Of a stretch of 58,733 nt of DNA, positions 44,678 through 52,537 are shown piece after piece; positions within the stretch are counted from its first letter, which is position 1, and the number at the start of each line of letters is the position of its first letter. The DNA is taken from assembly GCA_030528285.1 (NCBI GenBank), contig JAUMZE010000008.1, positions 1 to 58,733 of the forward strand, in the 5' to 3' direction. The notes beneath the pieces were generated by a model that made no database searches, was not told the DNA's origin, and was given only the letters and a program-made list of their open reading frames with translations. The DNA comes from Aerococcus sp. Its GTDB lineage: Bacteria > Bacillota > Bacilli > Lactobacillales > Aerococcaceae. The translations under genes and the position numbers were made by a program.

Positions 44678-45400
44678 CTAGGATTCTGGTTGTACCGGTT
44701 CCCAGGTGGCATTCACCACGTCCATCACCATCAGTTTCCCGGAATCGATATGGTACTGATAGAGATGAACCAGATTAGAGATTGTCTTGTCATCATTGTC
44801 ACGACGCACCTCAATCTGAACAGTGGTTGGGTTTAATTGCATGGTGTAAACATCAAACTCATTGTCCTTGTAGGCATTCTGTGTAGCCTGATTGAACGCA
44901 GCCATGGCTTCTGTCACGGAAACATCTGCTACCTCATTGGAAGACTGTGCACTGATCTGTTGCACCGATTTAGAGGATTGTTCCGTTGCTGGAGCTGAAG
45001 AAGTCACTGTAGATGTTGCTGGTTTTGTTGAAGATGCCTGAGTAGCGGTTTTAGATTCGCTCCCTGACGCTTGAGTACTCAGTTGAGATTGTTGTTGAGT
45101 GGTCTGGTCATTATCAGCTACTAATTCGCCAGATACTACAGCTGGTTTAGTGGTTTTACTGGACGTTTCAGGTGTTTGAGTGCCACTCGTGGTTGTGTTG
45201 GCAGCCGTTGATTCAATACTCGTTTCGTTGCTTGAGCTAGACAAACTTGATTGACTGGACGCTACTACTGATTCACTCGTTGTGGGCGTTTGGTCAGCAA
45301 GGGATTGATGTTTATCCATACCTAGTGAGCAGCCCGCCAATAATCCCGTTACGCTCAAAGTGACAACCAGTGGCGTCATTTTTTTCATAATAGCTTTCAT
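44678..45400 (-). CDS. Ser/Thr-rich lipoprotein
   Basis: A 240-residue protein with a lipoprotein signal (LVVTLSVTGLLAGC), so it is predicted to be anchored outside. Residues 30-155 are a low-complexity Ser/Thr/Gln linker, a typical wall-spanning stalk. A compact C-terminal domain of about 80 residues follows (SVTEAMAAFNQATQNAYKDN to VVNATWEPVQ). I do not recognise it. AAGGAG lies 8 nt before the ATG. A WalR-like direct repeat lies upstream, which would suit a cell-wall role. Confidence 0.8.
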   Translation of the reverse strand: MKAIMKKMTPLVVTLSVTGLLAGCSLGMDKHQSLADQTPTTSESVVASSQSSLSSSSNETSIESTAANTTTSGTQTPETSSKTTKPAVVSGELVADNDQTTQQQSQLSTQASGSESKTATQASSTKPATSTVTSSAPATEQSSKSVQQISAQSSNEVADVSVTEAMAAFNQATQNAYKDNEFDVYTMQLNPTTVQIEVRRDNDDKTISNLVHLYQYHIDSGKLMVMDVVNATWEPVQPES

Positions 45401-45496
45401 TCTCGTTCACTCCTTATCCGTGATTTGGATAGCTGTGACTTCTCGATGTGAATGATCCGTCGGGCAGTCCGCTCTTGCTTCTTTCTTTACAAGTTT

Positions 45497-45514
45497 ATTG
45501 TAACATCACTGTAA
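45497..45514 (-). promoter_or_regulatory. WalR-like direct repeat at the lipoprotein promoter
   Basis: On the minus strand TGTTAC, AGTGA, TGTTAC fits the WalR (YycF) consensus of two TGTWAH halves with five bases between. The second half overlaps a candidate -10 box TACAAT. The site is about 100 nt upstream of the lipoprotein ATG. Other response regulators use similar boxes. Confidence 0.4.
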
Positions 45515-45666
45515 CAGAAATGAAATATCATAGTGATGATTTATCTTTTGATTTAATGCTTTTTTAATTTTAATCGAGGTGTTTAATAGTCTTTGTGAAG
45601 CAATGCAATAGATGGCACTGATTCCCAATCCGCACGTGTGTCATCCCTTTTTCCTTAGCGTTTTGC

Positions 45667-45695
45667 TTGCAATCGCGTAGTTCACATGCTAAATT
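45667..45695 (+). promoter_or_regulatory. promoter of the 6S-like RNA
   Basis: TTGCAA (45667-45672) and TAAATT (45690-45695) are 17 nt apart and precede the structured RNA. The start would be about 45702. Confidence 0.55.
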
Positions 45696-45701
45696 AAGGG
45701 T

Positions 45702-45938
45702 GTATTGATCTAAGGTGTGCGTGTTTTCTTTTATGTGCTGACCGAACACTTATCACATTGGGATCTGCGAATTCTAGTGGAAACTAAGCCTTTTCATGAG
45801 GACAGTTGAAGCTGGATACTGGAACCCACCTGCTACATGCGGGTTCAGACAGATAAGACTTCTCACGGCACCATTGGAGAGATACATCAAAAATAATTAA
45901 TATTTTTCAGGCTTGGCTTTGAGTAGTCAAGCCTTTTT
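45702..45938 (+). ncRNA. ssrS: probable 6S RNA (SsrS)
   Basis: No ORF fits here, but the RNA folds as a long rod. The ends pair: TGTAT, GGTG and CGTG on the 5' side with CACG, CACC and ATACA on the 3' side. The bubble region contains GAACACTTA, as in Bacillus 6S RNA. An inner helix joins TTCTAGT to ACTGGAA, the 3' side has a CCTGC/GCGGG hairpin, and the tip is CCTT...AGG within AACT/AGTT. A terminator (AGGCTTGGCT with AGTCAAGCCTTTTT) follows. Firmicute 6S RNAs have this architecture. Another structured RNA is possible. Confidence 0.5.
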
Positions 45939-45963
45939 GTTATTGCTTCATATAGAGTAAGGG

Positions 45964-46380
45964 CTAAGGTTTCCCCTGCTCGTCATGGTCCGTCCGTTTG
46001 TAGACATGGAACCCCAAATGTTCATAGAGCCCCAACGCCTGGGAATTCTGCTCATTCACCGTCAAGCGGTCCACGCCATAATGAGTCGTGCCTTCTGTTA
46101 GTAGCGCACGTCCTATTCTCTGCCCCATAAATGCCGGAGCAATGAACAACATCGAAAGTTCCTGCCCGTCAATCCCTATGAATCCTGCCAGTTGTCCCTG
46201 GTCGTTCTCTACAATAGGGAGGTGTGGAACACTCCCAAGCGCTTGAATGACATAATGTTTCATGTCTTCAATCGCAGTGGGCGTTAAGAAATGGTGGGTT
46301 GCCCTCACAGATGCTTCCCAAATCGACACCAATTCCGTTTTGAGTGCGGTGGTCCGTTCAGTCACATGTACCATCTTCAA
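45964..46380 (-). CDS. GNAT-family N-acetyltransferase
   Basis: About 138 residues. The sequence SIWEASVRATHHFLTPTAIEDMK is typical of YjaB-like acetyltransferases, followed by the acetyl-CoA motif MLFIAPAFMGQRIGRALL and the end LYEHLGFHVY. I favour a TTG start at 46380, since GGAGGGAG lies about 8 nt before it; the ATG two codons later is the alternative. The much longer open frame upstream overlaps the Nudix gene and is not used. It follows the Nudix gene by about 20 nt. Confidence 0.8.
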   Translation of the reverse strand: MKMVHVTERTTALKTELVSIWEASVRATHHFLTPTAIEDMKHYVIQALGSVPHLPIVENDQGQLAGFIGIDGQELSMLFIAPAFMGQRIGRALLTEGTTHYGVDRLTVNEQNSQALGLYEHLGFHVYKRTDHDEQGKP

Positions 46381-46399
46381 TGGATCCACTCCCTCCGCT

Positions 46400-47011
46400 C
46401 TAGTCCACATAGACATCGTCTGGTTGCCGTTGGGAGACGATCTGGAGCTGTTCCGTCGTGGTACGCACGAGGGAGAGTGTAGGCAGAGCGTCCAATGCGA
46501 AATAATCCATTGCGCTCGTTTCGAGATTCTCCTGAAACTCCCCATCCGCTACCTCACAGCGAAAAATCAGCTTGTAATATTGAAAGGACTGCGGGATATC
46601 CGAGCGTTTGTTCGTATCGAAAACGCCCGCTAACTGTGCCGCCGTCGCAATGAGCCCCGTCTCTTCGTTGACTTCCTTGATCACATTCTCTGTGGGTGAG
46701 ACATTGACCTCCGCATAGCCACCAGGGAGGGACCATTCCTTGGTGCGTTTGTCCTGAACGAGGAGGATCTCCCCAGCCTCATTTTGGATGAATGCCCGTA
46801 CGTCGATTTTTGGCGTCGCATAACCCTCGTCTGCTTCAAGTCTACGATAGAGTTCCTTGTGATCCGCTGTTAATAATTCTGTTGCGACCGCCATCATTTC
46901 CTCGTAGCGTTCAATATCAAATGCATCATGCCCATAATAACGTCCCGACTGCGCAATCGCAATCAGTCGGCGAATTTTTTGTTGTGTAGTAGCATTGGTG
47001 GTATTCGTCAT
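46400..47011 (-). CDS. Nudix hydrolase, ADP-ribose pyrophosphatase-like
   Basis: A 203-residue enzyme with the N-terminal Nudix_N_2 domain (TTQQKIRRLIAIAQSGRYYG) and a Nudix box in the segment GGYAEVNVSPTENVIKEVNE followed by ETG. The box has Val in place of the first Glu and Lys in place of Arg, as often in this subfamily; the metal-binding EVNEE core is intact. Members split ADP-ribose or related nucleoside diphosphates. Co-transcribed with the downstream GNAT gene. Confidence 0.85.
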   Translation of the reverse strand: MTNTTNATTQQKIRRLIAIAQSGRYYGHDAFDIERYEEMMAVATELLTADHKELYRRLEADEGYATPKIDVRAFIQNEAGEILLVQDKRTKEWSLPGGYAEVNVSPTENVIKEVNEETGLIATAAQLAGVFDTNKRSDIPQSFQYYKLIFRCEVADGEFQENLETSAMDYFALDALPTLSLVRTTTEQLQIVSQRQPDDVYVD

Positions 47012-47228
47012 GATTCCATCGTCCTTTCTATCACTATATCATCTGTTAGCGTACCAGAGATAAAGCGCTCCCACATACAATCCAAAGAAACAACAAATAA
47101 ATTTAAGTTTTACTGGGGGCGGTTTCTTGATGGGAGAAATCCACTTCTTTTATTTTAGCAATGTCTCCCTTTCTCAACAAAAAGCATTTTTTACTTGAAT
47201 TTCTGGCATGAGTCATTCACAATAGCTA

Positions 47229-47251
47229 TGATTCACAATGAATATGAATCA
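47229..47251. promoter_or_regulatory. inverted repeat upstream of the GlsB-like gene
   Basis: TGATTCA and TGAATCA form a perfect 7-bp dyad with nine bases between. It lies about 30 nt upstream of the start codon of the gene at 47281 and is a candidate operator. Confidence 0.4.
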
Positions 47252-47280
47252 CTTAGAAAACAAGAATGGAGGCTATTATT

Positions 47281-47523
47281 ATGCATTTTATTGGAGTATT
47301 AATTGTTGGTGCGATTATCGGTGCTATTGCGGGTGCTTTGACTGATCGTGGCGGTAACGGCTGGTTATGGAATATTGTTGGTGGGCTCGTCGGTTCTTGG
47401 ATCGGACAAGCCCTCTTCGGTACATGGGGTCCTAGCCTCGCAGGTATCGCTATTTTCCCATCCATTGTCGGTGCGGTGATCTTTGTCTTCCTCGCTTCAT
47501 GGTTCGTGGGTAAACAAAAATAA
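47281..47523 (+). CDS. GlsB/YeaQ/YmgE family stress membrane protein
   Basis: An 80-residue hydrophobic protein of the transglycosylase-associated family. It shows Gly-rich helices VGAIIGAIAGAL, NIVGGLVGSWIGQALFG and SIVGAVIFVFLASWFVG, with the typical DRGGNGW loop. GGAGG sits 8 nt before the chosen ATG. Members accumulate under general stress in Gram-positive bacteria; the mechanism is unknown. Confidence 0.88.
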   Translation: MHFIGVLIVGAIIGAIAGALTDRGGNGWLWNIVGGLVGSWIGQALFGTWGPSLAGIAIFPSIVGAVIFVFLASWFVGKQK

Positions 47524-47538
47524 TCGAATCCAAACCAT

Positions 47539-47574
47539 GGCACAATCTGAGTTCGTCTCGGATTGTGCTTTTTC
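47539..47574 (+). terminator. terminator of the GlsB-like gene
   Basis: GGCACAATCTGAG pairs with CTCGGATTGTGC around a short loop and is followed by five T. Confidence 0.85.
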
Positions 47575-47610
47575 TTTGTCGCTATAAACCAGGGCATACA
47601 CATCATCAAT

Positions 47611-48210
47611 CTATCCCCACGTACACAAAACACGTACACAAAAACCCAAGGCAGATATAGCTGGTTCGACAATCTTGTCCGCGTCACGAATGGTAGAAAA
47701 GCGGTGCGCAATCACTACGCTCGTCCGTCCATGCGTGAGGACATCTATGGCCTGCTGGAGTTGTTCTTCCGTCCGGGTATCCACGGAACTCGTCGCTTCA
47801 TCCAGAATGGGGATTGGCCGGTTTTGTACGAGGGCGTGCGCAATCGTGAGTAACTGCTTCTGCCCGACTGAGAGCGTCACAGCTTCATTAATCACGGTTT
47901 TATATCCCTCTGGCAAGGTCCGAATGAAATGATCAATCCCAATCGCTTTCGTTGCTTCGAGGACAGCTTCATCACTGATGGTGGGATCATTATATTTCAG
48001 GTTCACCATGATCGTATCCTCAAACAATCAAGTATCCTGGAGCACCATGTCGAACTGGTCACGGATCGTTGCCTTGGAGAGGGCTTTCGCGATATCCGTC
48101 ATATTATCAGGAATCGCGAGTTCCAGACCGACTTGGATTGCGATGAAGGCAATACTTACCCGCAGTAGCAGCCCCTCGGTTTGATTCAAACGTTTAAACA
48201 TCTTTAGCAC
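47611..48210 (-). pseudogene. collapsed ABC exporter with internal deletion and nonsense codon
   Basis: In one reading frame, the N-terminus of an ABC exporter (MLKMFKRLNQTEGLLLRVSI and IAIQVGLELAIPDNMTDIAKAL) jumps straight to the ATPase region of an exporter (RDQFDMVLQDT, FEDTIMVNL, LSVGQKQLLTIAHALVQNRP, ILDEATSSVDTRTEEQL). The whole membrane domain and Walker A are missing. TGA replaces the Trp codon of QDTWLFEDTI at 48028. The LSGGQ motif is LSVGQ. The end after ADKIV is foreign sequence. A GTG start with AGGAGG is still in place. It is non-functional. Confidence 0.88.
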
Positions 48211-48278
48211 AATTTAGCCTCCTATCTGCTTAGCAGAATAGATAAGCGCTAACCATTTTTGATTGATACTTGATTTTT

Positions 48279-48294
48279 AATTAGCAAGCTAATT
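48279..48294. promoter_or_regulatory. inverted-repeat operator upstream of the exporter remnant
   Basis: AATTAGC and GCTAATT form a dyad with two bases between (AATTAGCAAGCTAATT). MarR-family regulators bind sites like this next to ABC exporters. Its regulator gene is not in the window, so the site appears orphaned together with the broken gene. Confidence 0.45.
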
Positions 48295-48377
48295 GTTTTA
48301 CGCTTTACGTATTTTTTGACGGAGGAATAAGCCTGAAACCGCTGTCACTCAGACGATTGTTGGAATGAATGCCAATC

Positions 48378-48417
48378 AAAAAAGACACTCGCTCCTAATT
48401 TGTTAAGAGTGAGCATC
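48378..48417 (-). terminator. terminator after the antiporter gene
   Basis: On the minus strand GATGCTCACTC pairs imperfectly with GAGCGAGTGTC around an AT-rich loop and a six-T run follows. It lies about 110 nt downstream of the antiporter stop. Confidence 0.55.
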
Positions 48418-48529
48418 TATGACTTTCCCTATAATAGTGAGGAGTCTTAATTTGTGAATATGGATGGAGTGGGAAGTAAATTTGAATAGCGGTGACTCTT
48501 TGTAAGTACCCACTCATCCGATTATTCTT

Positions 48530-49756
48530 TTATTCTTCTGCTGTATCTGCACCTTTCTCCTGATTCTGCTTTAACAAGTGCGGATAGGATTGATCGATCA
48601 AGAGAGCACCTAAGGGAGCGGTGACGAGAATGCCCAGAACCGCGACAGAGAGGATCAATTGCCCCGACGCTAACCCCATCGCAAGCGGGACAGACCCAAT
48701 GGCTGCTTGGACGGTCGCTTTGGGGAGATAGGCGAAGACGCAGAACAGACGCTCCGATTGGGTAAGGTGCGTCCCCTGCATACAGAGCCAGACACCCACC
48801 GAACGGAAGCACAGGGCGAGTAGAATCAGTGCGAGCGCGGCGGGTCCTGCCTGGAGAGTGTAGTGGATATTGACCGCTGCCCCCACCAACACAAACAGGA
48901 GGATCTCTGCGGCCACCCAGAGTTTCCCGTAGCTAGCAGAGAGTGTTTGGACCTCTGCTGGCTGACGTTTGGCGCGGATCATGGCAGCCATCGCCACCAC
49001 TGCGAGCAGGCCAGACAGTGGGACATGCCCCTTCAAAGCCGTCTCTAACGCCATCAGGAGAAATGAGACGGCTAATAGGAGAACCACCTCGAGGCTCTGA
49101 TTCAACGCAACCCGGTATTGTTGGAGCCAGCGTTGTAAGAGGACGAGCATGTATCCCACGAGCGCACCCACGCCCACGCCCAGCACAATCGAGAGAGGGA
49201 TATTTAGGAAATCCTGCCACTGAATACTCCCTCCCTCTGCCATATGGGAGAACGTCGTGAAGAGCACGATCACAAAAATATCATCACACGACGCCCCCGC
49301 CATAATCATCTGGGGGATGCTCTGCTTCGTGCCATAGCCGTGCTCCATCAAATACACCATGCGCGGCACCACGACGGCTGGAGAAACCGCTGCCAGCACA
49401 GCTCCCATCACCGCTGCATTCACATGATCCAGTCCGAGCAATAGAGGGGTAAGGATCACATAACCAAGAATTTCAAAACTTGCCGGGACAAGCGACATCA
49501 TCACCGCTGGACGCCCCACCCGTTTCAGATCATTCAAATCGAGTGATAATCCCGCTTTAATCAGGATAATTACCAGCGCCATCTGCCGGAGATCACTGGA
49601 AATATCAAGCAAACTCGGCTGAAGCCAGTTCAACGCGTACGGACCAATCAATATTCCCGCAGTCAGCAGTCCGATAATTCGCGGGAGATGGAGCCTCTCT
49701 GCCAACCACCCAAAAATCATACCAATCAGTAGGACAATCCCCAATGACGTTAACAT
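48530..49756 (-). CDS. cation/proton antiporter under fluoride riboswitch control
   Basis: A 408-residue polytopic membrane protein of the CPA (NhaP/KefB-like) class with about twelve helices. It begins MLTSLGIVLLIGMIFGWLAERLHLPRIIGLL and has the region AAVSPAVVVPRMVYLMEHGYG and GASCDDIFVIVLFT with the paired acidic residues (Asp-Asp) expected in the ion-binding site. AGGAGG precedes the ATG. Antiporters of this class are known among genes controlled by fluoride riboswitches, and one lies directly upstream here. Whether it moves F- or Na+/H+ under fluoride stress cannot be told. Confidence 0.88.
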   Translation of the reverse strand: MLTSLGIVLLIGMIFGWLAERLHLPRIIGLLTAGILIGPYALNWLQPSLLDISSDLRQMALVIILIKAGLSLDLNDLKRVGRPAVMMSLVPASFEILGYVILTPLLLGLDHVNAAVMGAVLAAVSPAVVVPRMVYLMEHGYGTKQSIPQMIMAGASCDDIFVIVLFTTFSHMAEGGSIQWQDFLNIPLSIVLGVGVGALVGYMLVLLQRWLQQYRVALNQSLEVVLLLAVSFLLMALETALKGHVPLSGLLAVVAMAAMIRAKRQPAEVQTLSASYGKLWVAAEILLFVLVGAAVNIHYTLQAGPAALALILLALCFRSVGVWLCMQGTHLTQSERLFCVFAYLPKATVQAAIGSVPLAMGLASGQLILSVAVLGILVTAPLGALLIDQSYPHLLKQNQEKGADTAEE

Positions 49757-49778
49757 TAATTATTCCTCCTTCTAGACG

Positions 49779-49826
49779 CAAAAAGCTGATGCTCCTGCGA
49801 CTCAAAAAATCACAGAAGTCATCAGC
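49779..49826 (-). terminator. riboswitch-linked terminator before the antiporter
   Basis: On the minus strand GCTGATG, a short mismatch and TTCTGTGA pair with TCGCAGGA and CATCAGC, followed by five T. The 5' arm is the conserved 3' strand of the fluoride aptamer, so aptamer folding and termination exclude each other. Confidence 0.8.
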
Positions 49827-49889
49827 TATCATTAGCGGTTTAGTCCCCTGAATGAACATGCATCCAGAACACGGGAGAACTTCATTCCC
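49811..49889 (-). promoter_or_regulatory. fluoride riboswitch (crcB motif)
   Basis: On the minus strand the first stem-loop GGGAATGAAGTTCTCCC carries GAAGT in its loop, which pairs with ACTTC in the downstream GCTGATGACTTCTG. AAACCGC lies between, as in the consensus. An optional extra hairpin (GTTCTG...CAGGGGAC) is inserted between the first stem and AAACCGC. A terminator and the antiporter gene follow. Confidence 0.85.
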
Positions 49890-49897
49890 TGATAAAA

Positions 49898-49926
49898 ATT
49901 ATACGCAAGGAATGAGTAAATGTAAA
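49898..49926 (-). promoter_or_regulatory. promoter of the fluoride riboswitch leader
   Basis: On the minus strand TTTACA (49921-49926) and TATAAT (49898-49903) are 17 nt apart, right upstream of the aptamer. Confidence 0.7.
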
Positions 49927-50019
49927 TGAGAAATGATGGTGATGGGGGAAGAAAGTTGGTTGTTACTTATGAGAAGCTTTAATATGATTTATCCACACTA
50001 GCAAAAGTCTCGTTCACAC

Positions 50020-50240
50020 ACTATTTGACCGTTCACGCACACAGCTATGCTTTCGGGACTCAAATCGAGCATTCAGGCACACCACTCTGAGACAGATTTG
50101 AACCGTTCGGGCACACTCTCTTTATTTCAGATCCCCCCTCTTCGTTCAGGGACAGATTTGAACCGTTCGGGCACAGTACTGCTATTCCGGAACGTATTTA
50201 GCTCATTCGCGCACACTCATTCATCCTTAAGGCACAGTAA
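50020..50240 (-). repeat. degenerate tandem repeat array downstream of the alarmone synthetase gene
   Basis: On the minus strand, about eleven units of roughly 20-22 bp follow one another. The best copies read GTGTGCCCGAACGGTTCAAA, GTACTGTGCCCGAACGGTTC and GTGTGCCTGAATGCTCGATT. Weaker units are CTGTCCCTGAACGAAGAGG and GAGTCCCGAAAGCATAGC. The core is TGCCYGAAcGgTt. It starts right after the stop codon at 50242 and fills the gap up to the antiporter promoter. Confidence 0.75.
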
Positions 50241-50241
50241 C

Positions 50242-50943
50242 CTAGTGCTTCTCCTTCAGCGCCTGGAAAATCCCCTGCATACCTGATTCAATCTGGGCAA
50301 TCTCCCCCGCATAGTGCGTAAGACGTTCGGAGTATTGTGCCATCATATCTGGAGCGGTTTGGGATTTATAGCGTAATTTGTGTTCCAGACTCGCCCACAT
50401 GTCCATTCCAATCGTCCGGATCTGAATCTCGACAGGGGCTCTCCTTACCCCATCTGACTGGGTAAAGGGCACCTGCATCACCAAATGGAGACTGCGATAC
50501 CCACTTGGTTTGGGATCAGAAATGTAGTCCCTACGATAAACCAGCGTCATATCCTGATTCTCCAACAAGGCACTAGCGACTGCCTCCACGTCCGAGAGGT
50601 AATTCGTGATGACGCGAATCCCCGCAATGTCATAGATCGTATTCGTGATGGCGTCGTATGTGAACGGAATCTGTTTGCGCTGGATTTTTTCCAGGAGGCT
50701 GCTGACACTCTTCATCCGGCGTTCCATATGGTGGATTGGATTATGCTCATAGCGAAATTGATAGTCTGCATCGAGAATCTCCAGTCGCGTTCCTACCTCA
50801 TTCAATGCCTGAGAGCACTCAAAATAATAGGTTAATAATTTCTCCAGCTCATGGATATTGGGTTGATCCGTTTCTAGATCCAACTCATGCAGATCAGAAC
50901 GTATTTTTTGCAGGTTAATACTACTTTCACGCGTGAGAATCAC
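50242..50943 (-). CDS. small alarmone (p)ppGpp synthetase
   Basis: A single-domain RelA/SpoT-like synthetase of about 234 residues with no hydrolase domain. Motifs of the synthetase fold are present: TNTIYDIAGIRVITNYLSDV, RRDYISDPKPSGYRSLHLVM, and VEIQIRTIGMDMWASLEHKLRYK. It should transfer pyrophosphate from ATP to GDP or GTP, giving the stringent-response signal. RelP and RelQ both fit. I favour a GTG start at 50943, because AAGGAGG lies 8 nt before it; ATG codons nine and seven residues upstream have a weaker site. A repeat array follows the stop. Confidence 0.87.
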   Translation of the reverse strand: MILTRESSINLQKIRSDLHELDLETDQPNIHELEKLLTYYFECSQALNEVGTRLEILDADYQFRYEHNPIHHMERRMKSVSSLLEKIQRKQIPFTYDAITNTIYDIAGIRVITNYLSDVEAVASALLENQDMTLVYRRDYISDPKPSGYRSLHLVMQVPFTQSDGVRRAPVEIQIRTIGMDMWASLEHKLRYKSQTAPDMMAQYSERLTHYAGEIAQIESGMQGIFQALKEKH

Positions 50944-51067
50944 TATTTTAGCCTCCTTGGTCATCATCAACTCCAGCTTAGCACAGCCCGTCCCCTTTCA
51001 CCGTAAAATGAAAGTATTATATTATTTCTTTAGAACTTAGACGGTTGATTCAACAAGCGCCCCGTTA

Positions 51068-52453
51068 TCATTCACTCGCAATTTGCGCCAGGAAGCGTTG
51101 ATAGTAATGCTGGAGGGATTGACTCCGCTCTGAATTCGGGGTGTATTTGGTATAGGTGATTGATGCGTCCGTCAGTCCCAACAATTTCAAAGCACCCAAT
51201 GTTTCGGCTGAATGCATCTCTGGAACATAGAGGGAAACCCCGAGGAGATCGCTCAAGCACTGGGTAAGGACCGCCGAATCGCTAACGCCTCCTGTCAACC
51301 CCACTGGATGCGTCCCCACGAGAGCTACCATTCGTTCATAGTTGATCCGGATATTACAGAGGACACCCCAGATGACACTGGTGATGAGATCTTCTCTCGT
51401 GGTCGTTTGCGTCACCAGCCGCCAGCCACCTGTTGCCTCCGACTGCCAGAGGGGCGAGCGTTCCCCATTCAGATACGGCAGGAAAATCGCCTGCTCTGGA
51501 ACACTTTGCACAGAGAACGCCTCCAACTCCAAAAAGGTTAGATGGAACTGTTCCATCAACCAGGCGAGGACATTCCCGCCGTTGTTGCTCGGGAGTCCTA
51601 CGAGATATTGGTCTGGTGCTAAATAATAGGAGAAATTCCGGAACGGCCACTCCAAAATCGGTTCGTTCACTAGACAGCGCACCGCATGACTCGTCCCAAT
51701 CGATAGGACCAATGGCTGATCCAAATCGAGGAACGCCCCATTTGCGGCCGCCCCGTCACTCGTACCCACAATGACAGAAACAGACGCCCCCTCAGACGTT
51801 GGGAGAGCTTGAACTGACATCCCGCCAATCGCATGAGGTTTATACGCCAATGTTTCATTCATCGCAACAATCCGTGGCAACAACTGCATCGGGATGCCTA
51901 ATTTCTGCAAGAGATGAACATCCCACTGCCCGCTCACCACATTCACGAGTCCCGTCGCTGATGCATCCGCTTGATCGATCACCCATTCCCCTGTCAGATG
52001 GAACAGCAGAAGATCCTTAATGGAATAGATATAGCGCGTTTTGCCCCAAATTGGTTGCTGCATCAAGGCTTTTAATTTCAAACTGACATTCATACTGTGC
52101 ATCGGTGTTCCCGTGGTGAGATACTGTTGCTCACGTTCCCATGCCGTCACCTGCTTCAATGCGAACGTCCCCAGTGGATGCTCCCACGTATAAGTTGGCG
52201 TCAGAAATTCCTGCTTGGCGTCCACCAGTAACAGCGAGTGCATCGCGGTCGTGACGACGATTTGATCAGGCATTTCTGTTTCACTGAGGCCCGCAATCAA
52301 CGCATCCACCGCTTGGAGGAGGACCATGGGATCAATCTGGCCCGGTTGTGTGTGTGGATAATTTTGGACCTGACTCGTCACTATTTGATCCTCTTTGATC
52401 ACACTCGCCTTCACGTTGGTTGTGCCCACATCAATACTCAATATTGTTTTCAT
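51068..52453 (-). CDS. FGGY-family carbohydrate kinase, probably gluconokinase
   Basis: About 461 residues. The ASKHA fold is evident: MKTILSIDVGTTNVKASV at the start, VVTTAMHSLLLVD, the adenine/phosphate loop VIVGTSDGAAANGA, ALVLSIGTSHA-like LVLSIGTSHAVR, and LTGGVSDSAVL near the end. Sequence context (TYTWEHPLG and MHSMNVSLKLKAL) points to gluconate kinase in lactic acid bacteria, but xylulose or glycerol specificity cannot be excluded by eye. AAAGGA lies about 10 nt before the ATG. No gluconate transporter is nearby. Confidence 0.82.
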   Translation of the reverse strand: MKTILSIDVGTTNVKASVIKEDQIVTSQVQNYPHTQPGQIDPMVLLQAVDALIAGLSETEMPDQIVVTTAMHSLLLVDAKQEFLTPTYTWEHPLGTFALKQVTAWEREQQYLTTGTPMHSMNVSLKLKALMQQPIWGKTRYIYSIKDLLLFHLTGEWVIDQADASATGLVNVVSGQWDVHLLQKLGIPMQLLPRIVAMNETLAYKPHAIGGMSVQALPTSEGASVSVIVGTSDGAAANGAFLDLDQPLVLSIGTSHAVRCLVNEPILEWPFRNFSYYLAPDQYLVGLPSNNGGNVLAWLMEQFHLTFLELEAFSVQSVPEQAIFLPYLNGERSPLWQSEATGGWRLVTQTTTREDLITSVIWGVLCNIRINYERMVALVGTHPVGLTGGVSDSAVLTQCLSDLLGVSLYVPEMHSAETLGALKLLGLTDASITYTKYTPNSERSQSLQHYYQRFLAQIASE

Positions 52454-52537
52454 GTTGAGCCAGTCCTTTCCATAGCGCGTCACCACGCCAGTCCGTTTAC
52501 TTTTATAAAATTACTTGTGGTAAACCTGTTCTCTCAG

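Noticed and set aside
47253-47711. Minus-strand ORF of 152 codons opposite the GlsB-like gene
   Set aside because: It is antisense to a well-supported gene and its terminator, and no family is recognisable.
50020-50240. CRISPR array
   Set aside because: Units are degenerate, about 20 bp and directly adjacent. There are no constant repeats with unique spacers and no cas genes.
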